The position numbers and the translations under genes are program-made. Positions 12,880 to 26,279 of a stretch of 64,000 nucleotides of DNA are shown here, in pieces. The notes under the pieces were generated by a model that had not been told where the DNA came from, did no database searches, and was given only the letters and a program-made list of their open reading frames with translations. How positions within the stretch are numbered: position 1 is the stretch's first letter; each line of letters begins with the position of its first letter. This DNA is from Gnetum montanum. Lineage: Eukaryota > Streptophyta > Gnetopsida > Gnetales > Gnetaceae. The stretch lies in the NCBI GenBank assembly GCA_015680685.1, contig MNCI01036289.1:97252-161251 (forward strand). The letters are read 5' to 3'.

Positions 12880-15800
12880 GTATGGATGCTTGGTAGCAAA
12901 TCACCTTGCCTTTGAGTCTAAGTGGATCCCACGGTGATGTTGAATGATGTATTGATTCTAATTTCCTAGATCTTAAGCCTGATAGTCTTGTTGGTCACAT
13001 AGGCTCAATAGAGAAACCTCTAGAGTGACCTAAAAACCTAGCCAAAATCCTTGACCTTAATGCTGGCGACATTACTGAAGACTTTCTACTTGAGGTTCCT
13101 ATCACAACACATATTGGTGAAGAGAAAATAGTAAAACTGAGTTCCTCACTAAAACTTCAACAAGCTCAAGACATCACCAAGGTCCTACAAGATAACATTA
13201 AGACATTTGCTTAGTCATATGAAGATATGCTAAGTCTAGATTCACATTTAGTCCAACATAACATTAAAATTGATCCTAGCATCAGACCAGTTAAGTAAAA
13301 GGTTCATAAGATTAGACCTAATTTGGCCTTCGAAGTTCATGATGAAATCACAAAATATACCAAGATGGTTTCATTAGAGCTATTAATTATGCAAAATGGG
13401 TATCCAAAATAGTGGGATTTTGTAAGAAAATGGGAGTATACACATTTGCATTGAGTTTTGAGACCTAAATAAGGCTACTATCAAGGGCGATTTTTGTTTA
13501 CCTAGTATTGATCAACTTAACAATACTATGGCTAGGAATACCTTATTATCCTTTATGGGTGGGTTTTTGAGATACAACTAGATTAGGATTAATCTAGAAC
13601 ATCAACTTATTATGACCTTCATGACCTCTTAGGGTACCTTTTATTACACTATGATGTCCTTTGGCCTAAAGAATGCATGAGCAACCTAGCAAATAGTTAT
13701 GACATATATCTTCAGTGATTATATGCTAGTTTTACCCAATGATTATGTAGATGATATAACTATTAATTCCAAAATAGCCAATGATCATATACATGATCTT
13801 AAGCTTGTGTTAAAACAATGCCTCAAGTATGAGCATAGGCTTAATCCAAAAAAGTGTTTCTTTGGTGTAAAAATTAGTAAGATGCTTGGATTTGTAGTAT
13901 CTAAAGTAGTGATATGCATCAATCCTAATAAGGTTAAAGCCATATCTAGCTTGGTAGCACCCACTAACCTTAGAAAGCATTAGGGACTACAAGGAATATT
14001 ACAATTTATTTGTAGATTTATCACTAGGCTTATGGATAATTTACAACCCATGCAACACTTTCTTAAGAAAGTAGCTCACTATGAGTAGATGGCTCAATGC
14101 CAATAAGCCTTTGAGAACCTTACATAAGAGTTGGCATAACTAACAATGGTTTATCCTCTACAAGAGGATAAACCATTTTACATCTAACTTAGTATCTTTG
14201 ATTCATCTATTTCCTTTCTACTTTGTTAGAAATGAGATCATGGACAAGAGTTACCCATATGCTACTTAAGCCATGCATTAGTTTCCTGTGAGACTCGATA
14301 CACCAAAATGAAGAAGTATTAGCTAGCCCTTGTCTTCTCATTGAAGAAGTGGAGGCACTACCTCTTTAGGAGCCAAGTCAATGACATTTGTAATGATAAT
14401 GTGCTTAAAGCCATCATGACCAACATCTATGAGAGTAGTCGTATAGCTCATTGAAAAGCCATAATAGTGGAGTTTGATCTCCATTACATTTCTCAAGCCT
14501 CAATGAAAGGTCAAGCTATCACCATGCAACTTACTATTTCATTGGTAAATTACCATCAAACCATAGACCCTGAATTACCAAAAAAACACATCAACATTGT
14601 TAGCAATGTGGCCAAGGGCTATGAGGTAGTTACACACTTTGACAGAGCTTAAACTAGCCATGGGTCTAGTGGTGCTGCCATCATAAAATTTCCATTTAGT
14701 GAAATCTAATCCTTTGCTTATCATTTCAAATTTCCTTTTACCAATAATGTAGCAGAATATGATGGTTTGATTAGAGGAATGATGGTAGCCTATGAGCAAG
14801 GAATAGAATTCTTAATGATCAAAGGTGATTCATAACTTGTGGTTAGCCAAGTAGCCAAGGTTTATACATGTAAAGCCAAATACTTACAACCTTACTATGA
14901 TCTATAAAAGAAACTACTACAACAATTTATATGCATTGATATCTAAACATGTATCCTAATCCAAAAACACTATAGCCAATGCCATTGCAACACTAGCCCT
15001 TAGTGTGGCACCAGATGTGTTTGGCAAGTTGCCTACCTTAACTATGGACTATGCCCTTCCCATCATGCAAAGCACTGAGGATACCTTTGTAGCCATAGTT
15101 CATACTACACCTATAAAGGAGTGGTATGATGATATCAAGTTTTACCTTATGCATGGTGAACCTTCACAAGACCTAACTACTGCTTAAAAGGATATTGTAC
15201 ATAAATAAGCAAAATGGTATGTCATAATAGGTGATAAAACATTATGTCAACGATTGTATGATGGCATATTATTACTATGATTAGGCAAAACTAAAGCCCA
15301 AATAGTGCTTGATTAGGTTCCTGAGGTGTATGTGGGGAACATATAGGACCTAGAGCCATGGTTGCTAAGATTAGATGGCTAGGTTATTATTGGTCCTATA
15401 GGAAAAGCAACTACCTACAAAAGGTCAAAACTTATGATATGTGTCAATGACATAGTAACCATATACATGTACCACCAACTGAGTTACACACCACTTAGAT
15501 AACTTGGTCATTTCAATGGTGGGGATTGGATATCATTGGATCTATAACACCTAAGTCTTTTACAAGGAATAGCTCTATCATCACTGCAACTAAATACTTT
15601 ACAAAGTGGGTTAAAGCTATTCCCCTAAGAAGGACAACATCTAAACAAGTATATAAATTCATATTGGACAACATAGTATCCCATTTTGGCATACCTATGA
15701 CCATAGTCACATACAATGGACCACAATTTAGTAGCCAAGAAATAAAAAACTTTGGTCATGACCTAATCATTAAGCATTCATTTTCGTCACCATACTACCC

Positions 15801-16380
15801 TCAAACCAATGGACAAGCTAAAGCAAGCAATAAGGTCATCATCAACTTACTCAAGAAGATGTTGAATAATAGCAAACACAAGTGGCATGAGTGGCTTGTC
15901 CATGCACTTTGGGCCTACAGAACAACTTATTGAACCATGACCGGTGTAACCTCATACATCCTAGTTTATGATTCTAAAGCTATTTTACCTCTTGAATTAC
16001 AAGTGCCATCACTTTGAGTAGCCCTATCAAACTTTATCAATGATGAATAGAATAAGGAGTTGTGTGCCATGAACCTAGACTTAGTGGAAAAGCAATGAGT
16101 GTGAAGAGTTGCTCATGTCAAGCAATACTAGGAGAGGAAGAAACAACAACACCACCATAACCTAAACAAGCACAAAATCAAAGAAGGAGATCTGGTCCTC
16201 AAAGTAATTTTCAAACATGCATACAAATTCTCAACCAACTAGAAAGGACCTCTCTTGATTACTAAGGCCTATGGCAATAGAGCCTTCAGGATAGCAAGCA
16301 TGAATAGGAATGAGTTGGCCAATCTAGTCAATCATTCCTATCTAAATTATTACTACATGTAGCCTATGAAGAACAATAAT
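12880..16380 (+). pseudogene. Gypsy pol A: RT, RNase H and integrase, decayed
   Basis: Reverse transcriptase spans about 13080-13990: EDMLSLD, then FGLKN (about 13660), the catalytic Y-V-D-D box at 13744-13755, and LGFVVSKVVICINPNKVKAI. RNase H spans about 14280-15010: EFDLHYISQ, FDRA for the usual FDGA, TNNVAEYDGLI, KGDS. Integrase spans 15200-16370: WWGLDIIG (about 15510-15540), TKWVKAIPLRRT, YNGPQFSS, YYPQTNGQAKASNK, KWHEWLVHALWAYRTT. In the D-D-E triad the middle Asp is Tyr and the Glu is Lys, so the enzyme is dead on point changes alone. Ten or more stops and several frame changes occur. I saw no gag or protease immediately upstream. Instead the tandem array and an oppositely oriented NIF-like fragment are found. 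B and C are clear relatives. Placement in the Tat-like branch is inferred. Confidence 0.9.
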
Positions 16381-16384
16381 CAAA

Positions 16385-17200
16385 ATAAATAAAAAATAAC
16401 AAGCAAGCCTACATGACCTCTTTTTGCACAACAAATGAATTGTGATAATTTGTAACATTGGTGACCTTGGATAGCTTGGTTTCACCCAATGAAACCTAAT
16501 GAAGGTTTCATCCCAACAAAAAAGTAGTGAGAGGGAAGCAAACTACCAAGAAGTCAAATGACTAATGAAGCCTAAAAGGATAAATCAATGTCTTTAAACA
16601 TGCAAAGGAGTGAGCCTAATGGTCAAAGAAGCCTTGGATTGAAGTGTTGGTTTCTCAAACACATTGTTGAGTGACCAACATTTGAAATGATGAAGTGCCA
16701 AGACCACATCAATCGATCAACATTTCAATGTCATATCATAGTCATGATGTCAATATTCAAAACTCATTGCTAATCATCATGACCATTCCCCTATAGCCAG
16801 TGATAGCCCTTATCATGACCTTATCCCATCATCATCACAAGCACTCTTTGGTGTGGTTCAACACTACTAAATCAAGTGTGAAGAAGGAACATTGGTGATG
16901 GACCTGCAGTGGTGTTTTTTATTCTTTGTCGATGTCTCTCAAGTCAATCCTCCAAACATCAACAAAGAGGAGATAATGAAACACCACCAAAAATTCATGT
17001 TTCCAATTATAACCTTCATTTCCCAACTTGAGGCAAGATTTTATTATAAATGTAATATTTGTAGTCCAATGAGCTACAATCTTGCATACTTTAGCTTTTG
17101 GGGATGAAAAATTCTCAAAAGTTATTATTTCCTTGCTTCCTAAGTGGAAAAAGGTGCCTCATGTTTATATGTGAATTTGGGAAGGTTGAAAATGCCTTAG
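16385..17200 (+). other. 3' noncoding region of element A with family-conserved block
   Basis: The block at 16890-16990 (ctctcaagtcaatcctccaa and flanks) is conserved at 54305-54405, in both cases preceding a palindromic-core array. The block at 16600-16760 is similar to the complement of 26290-26440 next to pol B. This is shared 3' untranslated or LTR-edge sequence of one family. The short ORF here is a by-product of that DNA conservation. Confidence 0.6.
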
Positions 17201-17229
17201 GAATAACCAAAATTAGCATTTTCATGGGT

Positions 17230-17640
17230 TCTTGTAAGAATAGTTTCAACTACACTAGAACCATCTACCCCTAAGTGTAGATGGAATAGATGGGATTTTC
17301 CATTTCTAACCTAGCATAGTCACCAAAAAACCTAGTGTAGATGTAGCATTGAAACTATTGGGATTTTACATTTTGGAAATGGCAGCATTTTTTATTTCAA
17401 AATTGGTGGCATTTTCCATTTCCATTGTCATTTTCCCAACAGTTTCCAACATAGTCACCCTAAGTCTTCAATGGTTGCAGCATGGCCAACATAGACATCA
17501 TTTTCCATGGTTGCCAGCAACATTTTCTAGTAGTTTTTAATATTTCCCACAATTTTCTACATTTTCCAACATTTCCCAGTAGCTTCAATGTAATCCACCA
17601 AGGCCAACATAGTTGGGATGGTGTCAACATAATCACAAAA
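17230..17640. repeat. Small palindromic-core array in putative 3' LTR of element A
   Basis: Cores such as ctagcatagtcacc, aacatagtcaccctaag and ggccaacatag recur between T/A-rich 'cattttccatttcc' sequence. They match the cores of array 1 upstream of pol A. Confidence 0.5.
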
Positions 17641-17741
17641 GTCCATTTACTATTTAGTAAATGGATGAGTTTTGGTAGTTATGATGTATTCCAAGATTAC
17701 TATAAATGGTAACTACGGTAAGAATTGTAACTATTGTAACC

Positions 17742-17748
17742 TATAAAT
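17742..17748 (+). promoter_or_regulatory. TATA box candidate of element A 3' LTR
   Basis: CCTATAAATTGACATC sits downstream of the palindromic-core array. The same order (array, then CTATAAATA followed by gACATC) is seen for element C at 55645 on the plus strand and, reversed, at 44202 and 63220. Confidence 0.45.
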
Positions 17749-17749
17749 T

Positions 17750-20525
17750 GACATCAATCTATCAATAATCATGATAGTGATGTGTAGGCCCCATAAATAG
17801 CAATTACATACCTATAAAATCCAAATGTAGACATCTTATTCTAATCCCCAACTTTGAGCATTTTCCATATCCTAAAAGCATTTTTTCACCCCAAGAGCCC
17901 TTGTAACCTTGCAACCCATTTGTTAATGAGTTGCTAGAAATTGGGGTTAGGAAAAACCTGAAAAATGGAGTTGACACAAAACATAGCATGTAAGCTCCAA
18001 CATACTTCAAACTCCTTCAAGTAACTTCTTATGCACATAGCACAAAATCTGTACTTTTTGAACCTGCCACTTTATTTTCGATTTTAATAAAGTTGTAGTT
18101 CAATGTTGTGCAAATCTGAATTGACATTTTTATTTTTGTATCTTTTTTTATTCTGGATCTACAATTTCATTTCCACTTATGTTTCCATTTTCATTTACAT
18201 TTACATTTTCACTTCCATTTACAATTATGTTTATGTGGCTATTTGATACTTTCATAAGTCCCTGGGTGATCAATTAGATAATCCCAAATGCCTTGAATCT
18301 CATTTCTAGAGGCCCTTGGGATTCAAGGCTAAAACTATTCTGATGCATAGGATATTCTATTTTTTGTTTTAGTAATCAAATTTTCCAGGTGCAATAGCAG
18401 TATGATTTTGATTTATAAATATGTGTGTGGTCTCTGTGGGTTATCAAGGACAACTTACTTTATTATGATTTCACTTTATATTCTAGGATGTTTTGGCTTT
18501 TATGTTATGATTACAATGCCTTTGCATGGTTAACTAACATGATTATGTACACTAGCCCTATGTGATATGTTACATGGGTGATGTGGCTAGCAATGACGTT
18601 GGATTAGGGTATATGAGAAACTATTTAGTATATATTTATGGTTTATGTGTGATTTTAGTATTTATGCATTTGAACTATAGCACTATGTGGTGTGATGCTT
18701 GGATGTAGTTTTAGAATGTGGATGTGTAGTGTATTTTATATGGATCTCATAAGTTCAAACACATTTTGATTTGGAGTCTCAGTGTATTTTCTATACATGT
18801 TTGAAGTGTAGGACATTAGTTGGGAAAAAAATAACTTATAAAAATATTACTTAAAGAACGTGATATTAAAAAATAATTAAAAATAAAAGTAAAGTAAAGC
18901 TTACACTACATAAGAAAAAAAGCATAAAAAATAACTTTTATGCTTTATGCATATGCATAAAACTAACCCCATCATGTTTGGTTCTTTTCATCACCTCTTT
19001 CTATTTCATGTGGGTTTTCTATTTTGCTATGAATTAAAACCAATTTTGAGTATGTTCTTTACCATTTTTCTTGGTTTTCTATTGTGTTTCACATTTTTCC
19101 AGAATCTTAGTTTTGTAAAAGGATTTTTCTTATTCTAAACTTGGATTTGGAATTGTTGTAGTCATATCAATGTGGATATGAAACTTATTTTAAGTAAAAC
19201 AAAATTTGGCTATATTTTTGAGAATTTTATGCTTGTTTTGAACTTTGTGCTTTAATAATTTAATTTGTGGGTTGCCTTTACCTTTTCCCTATAATTTTAT
19301 GCTAGATTAGTGTATATGATCATTTGATGTGAGCATGTGAAACAAATAGTTAAAAGATTGAGTTCGGATGTNTGGGCTGGTTGATGATGAGGCATCCTAG
19401 AGGTAGTTTCGAATTAGCCCTTACTATGATGTATCAATGAGGATCTTACCTTAGGCCTCATCCTAAGAGTGGAAGAGTGTAGGTGTGTTCATCCCTATGG
19501 CTAGTACATGCTATAGGTATGTTTGTTCCTATAGATAGTCTTCTAGAAGGCTAGCGATTATAGGTCATAGGTTGAAGAACCCTAGCATTGATTGGGTAAA
19601 TAAAAGACTAATAAAATACCTGTAGGAAATTGATTAATTATAAGTACTCATGACAACATTTCACATGCTACATTAAGTGCCTATATGCTAGCAACCACAT
19701 GGGTAATATGTAAATGTTGGTATGGCATCCACATGGATTATGTGTAGAAGTTGGTATCATTTTGTTAGTCATATTAATGATAGTATACTTTTGATTGATT
19801 TATGAATGAGTAGTTGGTGTGGTGATCAATGATATGATGTGGATATGAATGCATGGGCATGATAGTAGAAATGCATGTGGTGTGGTGTAAAGGATATATG
19901 ATTAATTATGTTTGTTAGTGATTATATCTATGATGGTATGTTAGTGATCTATTCTCTCTAGTTATGATTATGCCAATATGATATGTGATATCATCCATGC
20001 ATGTGTTGCTAACTATTGATGTAAATTACTTTGCATCCCATTCCTTTCCTCCAATGTAGAACTTGTTGACTATCTAGCAGGGAAACTATCAAGGGTTCCC
20101 ATTTAGTTTTATATTGACTTTATTTAGTTACAAGTGGAAGCTACAAGGGTGTAGGTGAGCATTGAGAGAGAGTAGAGGAGAGGGATATCTATGGGGATTG
20201 ATTAATTTATGTTTTCATGTAAATTATTATGTACTATTCATATTTATATGACCCTCACTATACTATTATGTATATGATATTTATGTTTTTGTACCTTGTA
20301 AGAAGTATAGATTTTTTCTTATGTAGAGACATGCAGTTTATAAATTGAAATATATCCTTGGTCTTTAGTTTAGAATAGATTGGACAATTTAACTTTTTAT
20401 AATATTCTTAATATATTTTTATGTATTATTAATTCCCAAGTTTTCATGCTTCCATTGCATTTTTACCATCGATCCTAGGCATCACTTCATCCTAACTAAA
20501 AGTTGTAGGGTGAGGTGTTATAGGT
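17750..20525. other. LTR-like noncoding region, no gene
   Basis: AT-rich DNA with no coding motif. It ends at about 20521 with gggtgaggtgttata, the mirror of the TGTAACACC-type edge common in plant gypsy LTRs. One N lies at 19372. I see no reliable second edge, so this is not called as a complete LTR. Confidence 0.35.
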
Positions 20526-20559
20526 TTGAGAGCTGATGTAGGGAAACCTCTTTCAATTC

Positions 20560-20900
20560 CCTTAATCATTTTTCTACATGTTATTTTTTTTAGGTTTCTT
20601 GCTCTAAGGAGATGTCTTAAGAGTCAAAGATATGTCTTTTCTAAGATCTAGGTTCTCAATGGATACATCTGGGAACTTTAGGAGATGTCTAGGATGTTTA
20701 ATAGTCATGTGAAGTGAGACATCTAATAGGGGTATGGTATGTCTTACTTGAATCTGAGACATTCCAAGAATTACTAAGATGTCTCAGTATGGTTGAGACA
20801 TCTCAACTCTAGAGAAGACATCTCAGGCTAGGAAGAGACACCACTAGCATTCATAGTTTTGAGAAGAGACAATCCAGAAAAGTTAGAGGCTACCTGTATG
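20560..20900. repeat. Cluster of AGATGTCT/AGACATCT motifs
   Basis: At least eight gagatgtct or agacatct words occur in about 340 bp, in both orientations, at irregular spacing of 20-60 bp. A promoter-like stretch with aataaataag follows near 21036. It resembles a U3 region with repeated inverted motifs, but no LTR edge was found. Confidence 0.45.
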
Positions 20901-22180
20901 TCTAGGTAAACTTCCAAAATTATCCATTCAAATTTAGGATATAGAAAAAAAGGATGGAGAAAAAAATAGATACATCTTGGGATCTTCAAGTTGAGCTTGA
21001 GGAATTTTTTCTAGGATTTTTATCTTGTTGTGTCAATAAATAAGGGTTTTGTTTCATTCTTGTATAACCAAGGAGAGACCATGACATGAGAGTTGGTCAT
21101 GTAATGAGCTTGAGCAAGAGTATGAGAGAAGACATTAAGTCCATATATGGCTGTAACTCAAAGATCAATTCTTTTATGGATTAAACTATGTATCTTATGT
21201 ATTACTTGTGAGTGAGATCTCAGTCCTAAGTTGTGGGAGAGATTATCTATTAGTTGTGTGTTACATTAAAAACAATCATTATGTGTTTGTAGAACCTCAT
21301 GCCATGCAACATCATTTAAGTGTTCTAAGATATTATTAGATGTTTTTTGGGTTTTGTAACCTTGGTGTAATCTTCTTTCAATATTAAAGATAGCTAGTTT
21401 TGTTAATTTCTAGCATATTGGTTGTCTTTTTATAATATCTAGATTTAGTAGGATTGAAGGTAATTTTCCATTAAAGTGAACATACTCCAATCCCCATCAA
21501 GCTTCTAGCTTCTACGACTTGAATATACATATAAACTTATGGTAAGGATTAAAAACCTTATAGTCAAGCTATCTACCTTGGTGCATCTAAATAACTATAG
21601 GATGGGACCACATGCTGCATAAGAAAAATCATCTCAAGATTCATAAGATTAGAATTTAAGGCCAAATCCAAAATCATGACATCCATGAAATGTCAAGAAA
21701 TAGATAAACTAATAATTCCCTAAAAATTAACCACTTGAAATAACTGTTGATCCACAAAATCTTGAAAACTATTAGTGATGCTCCTTAAAAATTAGTTGAC
21801 CAAGCCTCATATATCTTGGATGAATCAATCCTAGAGGTAATCCCTTTGGCTCACATATCCCTATCATTCAAAAACCAACCACATGAACAATCATAAGAAA
21901 CATTAACTAAATCATTCCCCAATAATGCTTATCCATTATTATAGTCTAAGCATAATCATAGGCAACATGGATCAATTATGGTAGCCAATTATACCCTTTA
22001 TAGTGCTAATCCATTAACAAAAAAATGTAGCTATTTGGGATATAATCATAGGCAATGTGGATAAAGTTCTAGAGGCCAACCCAAGCTCCCCATAATCCAT
22101 ACCCATTAATTCTGTTAAAAGCATCATCAAGAGGTTGAAATGTCAAGGAATGAATGATATGGGACATTAGAAGTCAAAAA
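20901..22180. other. AT-rich noncoding stretch
   Basis: Nothing supportable as a gene. It contains transcribed-LTR-like text near 21030-21110 only. Confidence 0.4.
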
Positions 22181-22189
22181 ATTTAAAGA

Positions 22190-22620
22190 TCACAAAAGTA
22201 AGATGAAATAGTCAAGAATCAACCACCATAAAGTAATAATGACTTGTGATCAGAAGCATAAGATTAACCATAACTTGTGATTAGGTCATGGTGAATACCA
22301 TTACTCAACCATAACTTGTGAAACTCATTACTATACATTTCTTTCAAAATATGATTCATGGTCAAGTCATGATCTAGACTACAACCACATCACACGTGGT
22401 GGTATATGTCATAACTCATAGAATGTACACCTTAGTTTAAGTTTCCAGCAACTTACAAGATGATTACTTATGAGTTAGTTATGGCCAAGACCATGGCCTC
22501 ACCATGACTTGTGGTTTAGTTATGACTGAGACGATGACTTCACCATGACTCTAGGTCTCTAATGACATCTTCACCACAAGTTGTGATGATAAAAGATGTC
22601 ATTGAAGACACATCAAAAAT
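22190..22620. repeat. Cluster of CATAACTTGTG/ATGACTTGTG motifs
   Basis: The word (a)accataacttgtg or ccatgacttgtgg, and its reverse (cacaagttgtgatg), appears at least seven times between 22236 and 22600. Spacing is variable, and a near-perfect palindrome (cacacgtggtg) lies near 22390. Function unknown. Confidence 0.4.
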
Positions 22621-23925
22621 CACATAAAAATACCAAAATTGAGTGCAAAAAGAAGTAAGAATTACATCATGAATATTGTATGAGATCAACCACATAAGGA
22701 GCTACATAAACTACAAATTATAAGGCAATAATTGATACATTAAAATCATAATAAGAAGACAATACCTAGAATTGGTTGTTTTGCCTTCATAGTTTGGGAG
22801 ATTTGCAACATAGAAGATTAGATCAAGTGAAGTTCCAAGAGTATCAAATTTACTAATGATAAAGAGATGACTAATAGGAATGGGAAATGGATGCATGAAA
22901 AACAAAAACTCTAACTTCATGCAAAATTTCAAGTTTTGAAGCCAATATGGAAATAATGGTTCATAATAAAATACCTCTTTGATTAATTCCATAATAATTA
23001 TAAAAGTTAACCAAGATTTTAGCAAGTAAAAGAAAATTTGAAGTTCACTTGAGCAAGAAACCAAATAGAGCTTGAGCAAGCTTTATAAAAAGATAACATT
23101 TTTCCTAACATATCCAAATGTCACTTCACATCATGTACCACCATTGGAACAACCTATTTTTAGTAAGAAAACACTAAAAAATTGGTAATTTCTATATATA
23201 AATCCAAAAAGATAAATAAAATCATGTTTTATAAGAAGATACTAATTGTTTTAAAAAATAAGAATTTAAAAGAAGAATATTTATATAAAAAAATTTACAA
23301 TTTATAAAAAGAAAAGGTTTAATAAAAGATTTATTAAAGATCCCAAAAACAATGCATAAATAAAATAATTTGAAGATCATGAGATCAAATTCTTAATAAT
23401 CTTTAATAAACTAACAAAAGATGTAAGACAAGCCATAGGTTAATCAAAGAATAATTAAGCATTAAAAAAAGTGTTAAGAACACAAGGTATTACAAATATG
23501 TTGTAATATTTTGGACTTGATTTGTGCATAGCTTGGATATATGGCAAGCAATCACTGGTATAATATAGTCTTATGGTTGATGTTTANAGATGATAATAGT
23601 AATCTAAAATATGAGATGCTACTTAATAAATATGCTAAGGTGATTTTGATCTAGAATGTATATATAAAACTAGAATTGGTATATGGAACCATGAGAGCTA
23701 TCATTGATGTTATCTATGGTATAAAAGCTTACTTCTTAGATTCACTATCATTTTCTCATTTTCTTTTCAAACTTGCCATAACACATGTCAGTTATACCCA
23801 TCACTAGGAATTTGATTTTATGTTTTTCTTAGTTTCTCGTAATTGAAAAGTTTTAAGCCTTAATATTTTCAGAATTTATGATAGACATAGAAACATTAGG
23901 AAAGGTATTAGAACCTGAAACATTT
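22621..23925. other. AT-rich noncoding stretch with one N (23587)
   Basis: No gene. The 122-codon ORF on the complement (22711-23079) is hydrophobic and AT-driven with no recognisable motif, so I do not call it. Confidence 0.4.
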
Positions 23926-23929
23926 TTTT

Positions 23930-24066
23930 AACCAATATTTACTCTCAAGATATATAGTCAAATTACAACTTTATAAATTAATATTACCCATTAGAATTAA
24001 ACCCATAACTTGGAGTTTCTAAATCAAGAGTCTAACCATTAGACTAATACCTCATTGTTACAGACA
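23930..24066 (-). mobile_element. tRNA-derived SINE, copy 1
   Basis: On the complement: a box-A-like TTAGTCTAATGGTTAGAC near the head, a box-B-like GGGTTTAATTC about 40 bases later, then a body (aatgggtaatattaatttat) and an A-rich end. The body is repeated at 45895-46022 and the head at 26163-26240. This is the usual layout of plant tRNA-derived SINEs transcribed by RNA polymerase III. Confidence 0.6.
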
Positions 24067-26160
24067 TAAAAACATTAGAGACTATAAGACTTATATTTAA
24101 TATCACTTTTTAAGTTAAATATTTATAATTTCTTAAAATATTTTGATCCTTTAATGACAAAAGATATAACAAGATAGAAATGGAAGCAAAGTTCAATGTA
24201 GACTTGAGAAAGAACATGAACTATCTTCATTCAAATTATCCTTCAATGCTTCTATCATAAATGTTGAATTTCATCAGGAAACCATTAAATATATAAGTAA
24301 TAGCATATTAACAAATAATTATGTTCTAATAGCATATTTTAATGAGACAAGATCATCAATTCTAGTAAAAACATCAACTTCAACAATCAAACATAATATA
24401 AAAAAACCATTAATGATATCCTAAAAGTTCCTTTGAAGATCCCTTCATTCTGACCAAACTTTTCTCTAACTAATAGGATTATAATGTCCATGTAATCCTT
24501 TGTAAATTTTTATAGATAAATAAAATTTACATGATATATATACATATAAATTATTTCTTTAAAACACATTCTCACTGCATTGACAAATGTTAAATGCATT
24601 CTCCTTAAATTTACTATTTTAATAATTTAACTAAATGCAATAAAGAAACCAAGGTTGTAATGTTTGCTTCACTAGGTTCATGAACCTAATGATCCTTGTT
24701 TATTTTTAAGATTATGATCACATGAACAAGTGTATAAAACTAATGATCTTTGTTGATTTACAAGATTGGTATAACAAACTTAATTATCTTCATTACTTTC
24801 TAATGCATGGTGAAAGTAACAATACCCTATAATAAATTATAATATAAAGAACTACCTTAGTTATGTTAATGAGCTCATTTCAAAAATGAAGCTAATTATC
24901 ACTACTACAAACTGGACTTGATAATAAATTTGATGAACTAGAATTGATAACCTCACATTGAAAACTCTAAGAAGATAGTTTCAATTAAAGTAAATGACCC
25001 AAAGGTAAAGGCTCAAAGTTGATGTCTCAACCTAAGTTTCTGATCAAAGTTTAGAGTGAAAGTTGACAATCCATACTTGATAATAGAAATTGACATATTT
25101 TCTAATAAAAATATCATGAAATGATAGATCTAAAATTAACACTACATAATTTTAACATAGCATGCATATTAGTTGTCATCTTGTATTTAATGATTTTAGA
25201 AATTTAATCTTGTAACCCAAGAAAATAAATTTTTAATTAAGGTAACTATCCATCCACTTCTTTGTAAATGTGAATTGAAACAACTACAATATTAGTAAAG
25301 ATACAATTCCTGAATAGCCATATATGTATCAAGTTTCTTATTTGAAAAGGCCTTCATAAATTTAAATTGAAGGATTTTAAAGGTAAGAAACCTTGCAACA
25401 AAGAGAAAAAATGCATACAAGTATCCAACGCAAATTATTGCAAAATACAAATTCCTTTTTAGTTAGTAAGGCATCACCTAGTTGGTTAGACTATGTGTCT
25501 TGTGATTTACATGTTAGATATTTAATGTCAATGGGTATGTTGATTTGGCATGTCTTTATGTTTAATTAAAGTATCATAAAAGGTTTTTTTTTTTTGGCAA
25601 TATGTCTTAGAGGTACATATAGTCATCTAGTTGTAATTTTAACACTTGCTTCAATATCCTTATTAACTCATTTTATTGACATGTAATTAAAGTAATAAGA
25701 AGTGATTACACATTAAATAATGAGTATCTTCTTTATTGCAAAATAACATGTAAAAAATCAAGAAATATAAAAATTTCAAGCATTGAGAATATGCAAAGAA
25801 CTACATTGTAGGATTTACAACTACAAATATTGTGGCAAAAGGTTTCTATCATTTTAGGCTCTGGATCCTCATAAAGCCACTTGCTAAAACAAGCTTAGAG
25901 TCAAAATTAATGATATTGTCAATTTTTTTCCTATTTTATCTTTTTAAAGAAGGTAATAAAGCATAAAATCCATGAATTTTTTCACCATCATGAGATTTTT
26001 TCCCCTTGGATAAATGCTTAGTAGCCATTAACAAAGTCATTTCACACCCACTATAAGCACCATCGTGATGGTGAATACTATAATAATGCACATTTAAAAA
26101 ACATGATAATCATTGCCTTATTCCTTAAGCATCATGATAATTAATATGGTGAAGCTAAAA
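24067..26160. other. AT-rich noncoding stretch
   Basis: No gene, no repeat structure beyond simple A/T runs. A box-A-like word (cctagttggttagac, about 25480) lacks a box B and is not called. Confidence 0.4.
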
Positions 26161-26162
26161 AT

Positions 26163-26245
26163 GATGCATTAGTCTAGTGATAAGACACTTGATTTGGAAG
26201 TTGTTGGTCATGGGTTCAATTCCATCTTACTCGTACATACTTGAT
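26163..26245 (+). mobile_element. tRNA-derived SINE head, copy 2
   Basis: CATTAGTCTAGTGATAAGAC (box A type) is followed 40 bases later by GGGTTCAATTCC (box B type). It aligns with the head of the copy at 23930-24066. The body diverges after about 26240, so the copy is short or belongs to another subfamily. Confidence 0.5.
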
Positions 26246-26279
26246 AAGACACATGATTGTGAGAGCTAACAATGCATCC

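Noticed and set aside
16892-17107. ORFs at 16892-17107 and 54307-54528 as a conserved small protein
   Set aside because: They look similar at the protein level only because the DNA is a conserved noncoding block of the same retroelement family. Reading frames diverge right after the block.
22711-23079. 122-codon minus-strand ORF as a gene
   Set aside because: Hydrophobic, AT-driven composition, no motif, no neighbours to support it.
19372-23587. Whether the segment between Ns at 19372 and 23587 is also reversed
   Set aside because: Unlike the two 650-bp cases, no overlap, inverted repeat or strand conflict supports it.
25461-25560. Fourth SINE or tRNA-like head
   Set aside because: Only a box-A-like word; no box B at the expected distance.
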